DNA of 5,640 nt from an uncultured Bacteroidota bacterium. GTDB taxonomy: Bacteria > Bacteroidota > Bacteroidia > NS11-12g > UBA955. This document shows positions 5,609 to 5,640 of the stretch, one piece after another (position 1 is the stretch's first letter; each line of letters opens with the position of its first letter). A program made the translations under genes and the position numbers. The notes under the pieces were generated by a model. That model did not search any database, was not told the DNA's origin, and saw nothing but the letters and a program-made list of their open reading frames with translations. Where the stretch lies: NCBI GenBank assembly GCA_903959115.1, contig CAJBVU010000332.1, forward strand, positions 1 through 5,640. The letters run 5' to 3'.

Positions 5609-5616
5609 CATCTTTG
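5609..5616 (+). promoter_or_regulatory. -7-like element CATCTTTG of the next gene
   Basis: It matches TAnnTTTG at five of six fixed positions, with transcription expected near 5621. It overlaps a perfect 6-bp inverted repeat, TCTTTG (5611-5616) and CAAAGA (5623-5628) around TAATAT, which covers the promoter and start site. The repeat may be a second binding site or chance. Confidence 0.5.
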
Positions 5617-5637
5617 TAATATCAAAGACAAAATAAC

Positions 5638-5640
5638 ATG
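5638..5640 (+). CDS. Probable start codon of a further gene, cut by the right window edge
   Basis: Only the ATG is visible. It is called because an operator, a -7-like element and a leader of about 17 nt precede it in the same arrangement as the methyltransferase gene. The product cannot be known from this window. Confidence 0.4.

Overview
The window looks like chromosomal DNA of a Bacteroidota bacterium. Three things point there: a large cell-surface protein with a C-terminal type IX secretion (T9SS) sorting domain, promoter-like sequences fitting the Bacteroidota pattern (TTTG about 20 bp before TAnnTTTG), and weak or absent Shine-Dalgarno sequences. Genus or species cannot be told. No RNA gene, insertion sequence, CRISPR array or attachment site was seen.

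Layout. On the minus strand, positions 141-2720 encode an 859-residue secreted surface protein with an SprB-type repeat and a T9SS tail. Just past its 3' end, a minus-strand frame starting near 94 runs off the left edge and may be the start of another gene. A 259-bp gap (2721-2979) carries a recognisable promoter for a rightward lipoprotein gene (2980-3543) with a possible OB-fold. This gene converges on a leftward four-helix membrane protein resembling DUF2231 (3625-4116), with an imperfect inverted repeat between them. The membrane protein diverges from a Crp/Fnr-family regulator (4280-4900), which is followed by a class I SAM-dependent methyltransferase (4971-5576). An ATG on the last three bases probably starts one more gene.

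The most interesting part is the regulatory layout of the right-hand third. An exact 23-bp sequence occurs at 4892-4914 and 5568-5590. Each copy holds the last two codons and stop of the upstream gene, and each is centred on a near-palindrome, GTAACA-AA-TGTTGC, of the GTA-N8-TAC type. The regulator's recognition helix (R180-V-V-V-S-R185) resembles that of cyanobacterial NtcA, which binds GTA-N8-TAC, and lacks the glutamate used by FNR and CRP. A related inverted repeat (4229-4247) lies before the regulator gene itself. A different, FNR-like palindrome (4164-4177) lies before the divergent membrane protein. In all four cases the palindrome centre is 29.5 to 30.5 bp from the start of a -7-like element, as expected for activators bound near -41.5. 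My reading is a self-activating regulator driving a chain of single-gene units, each with its operator embedded in the end of the preceding gene. The FNR-like site probably answers to a second regulator. The signal sensed and the methyltransferase substrate cannot be read from the sequence.
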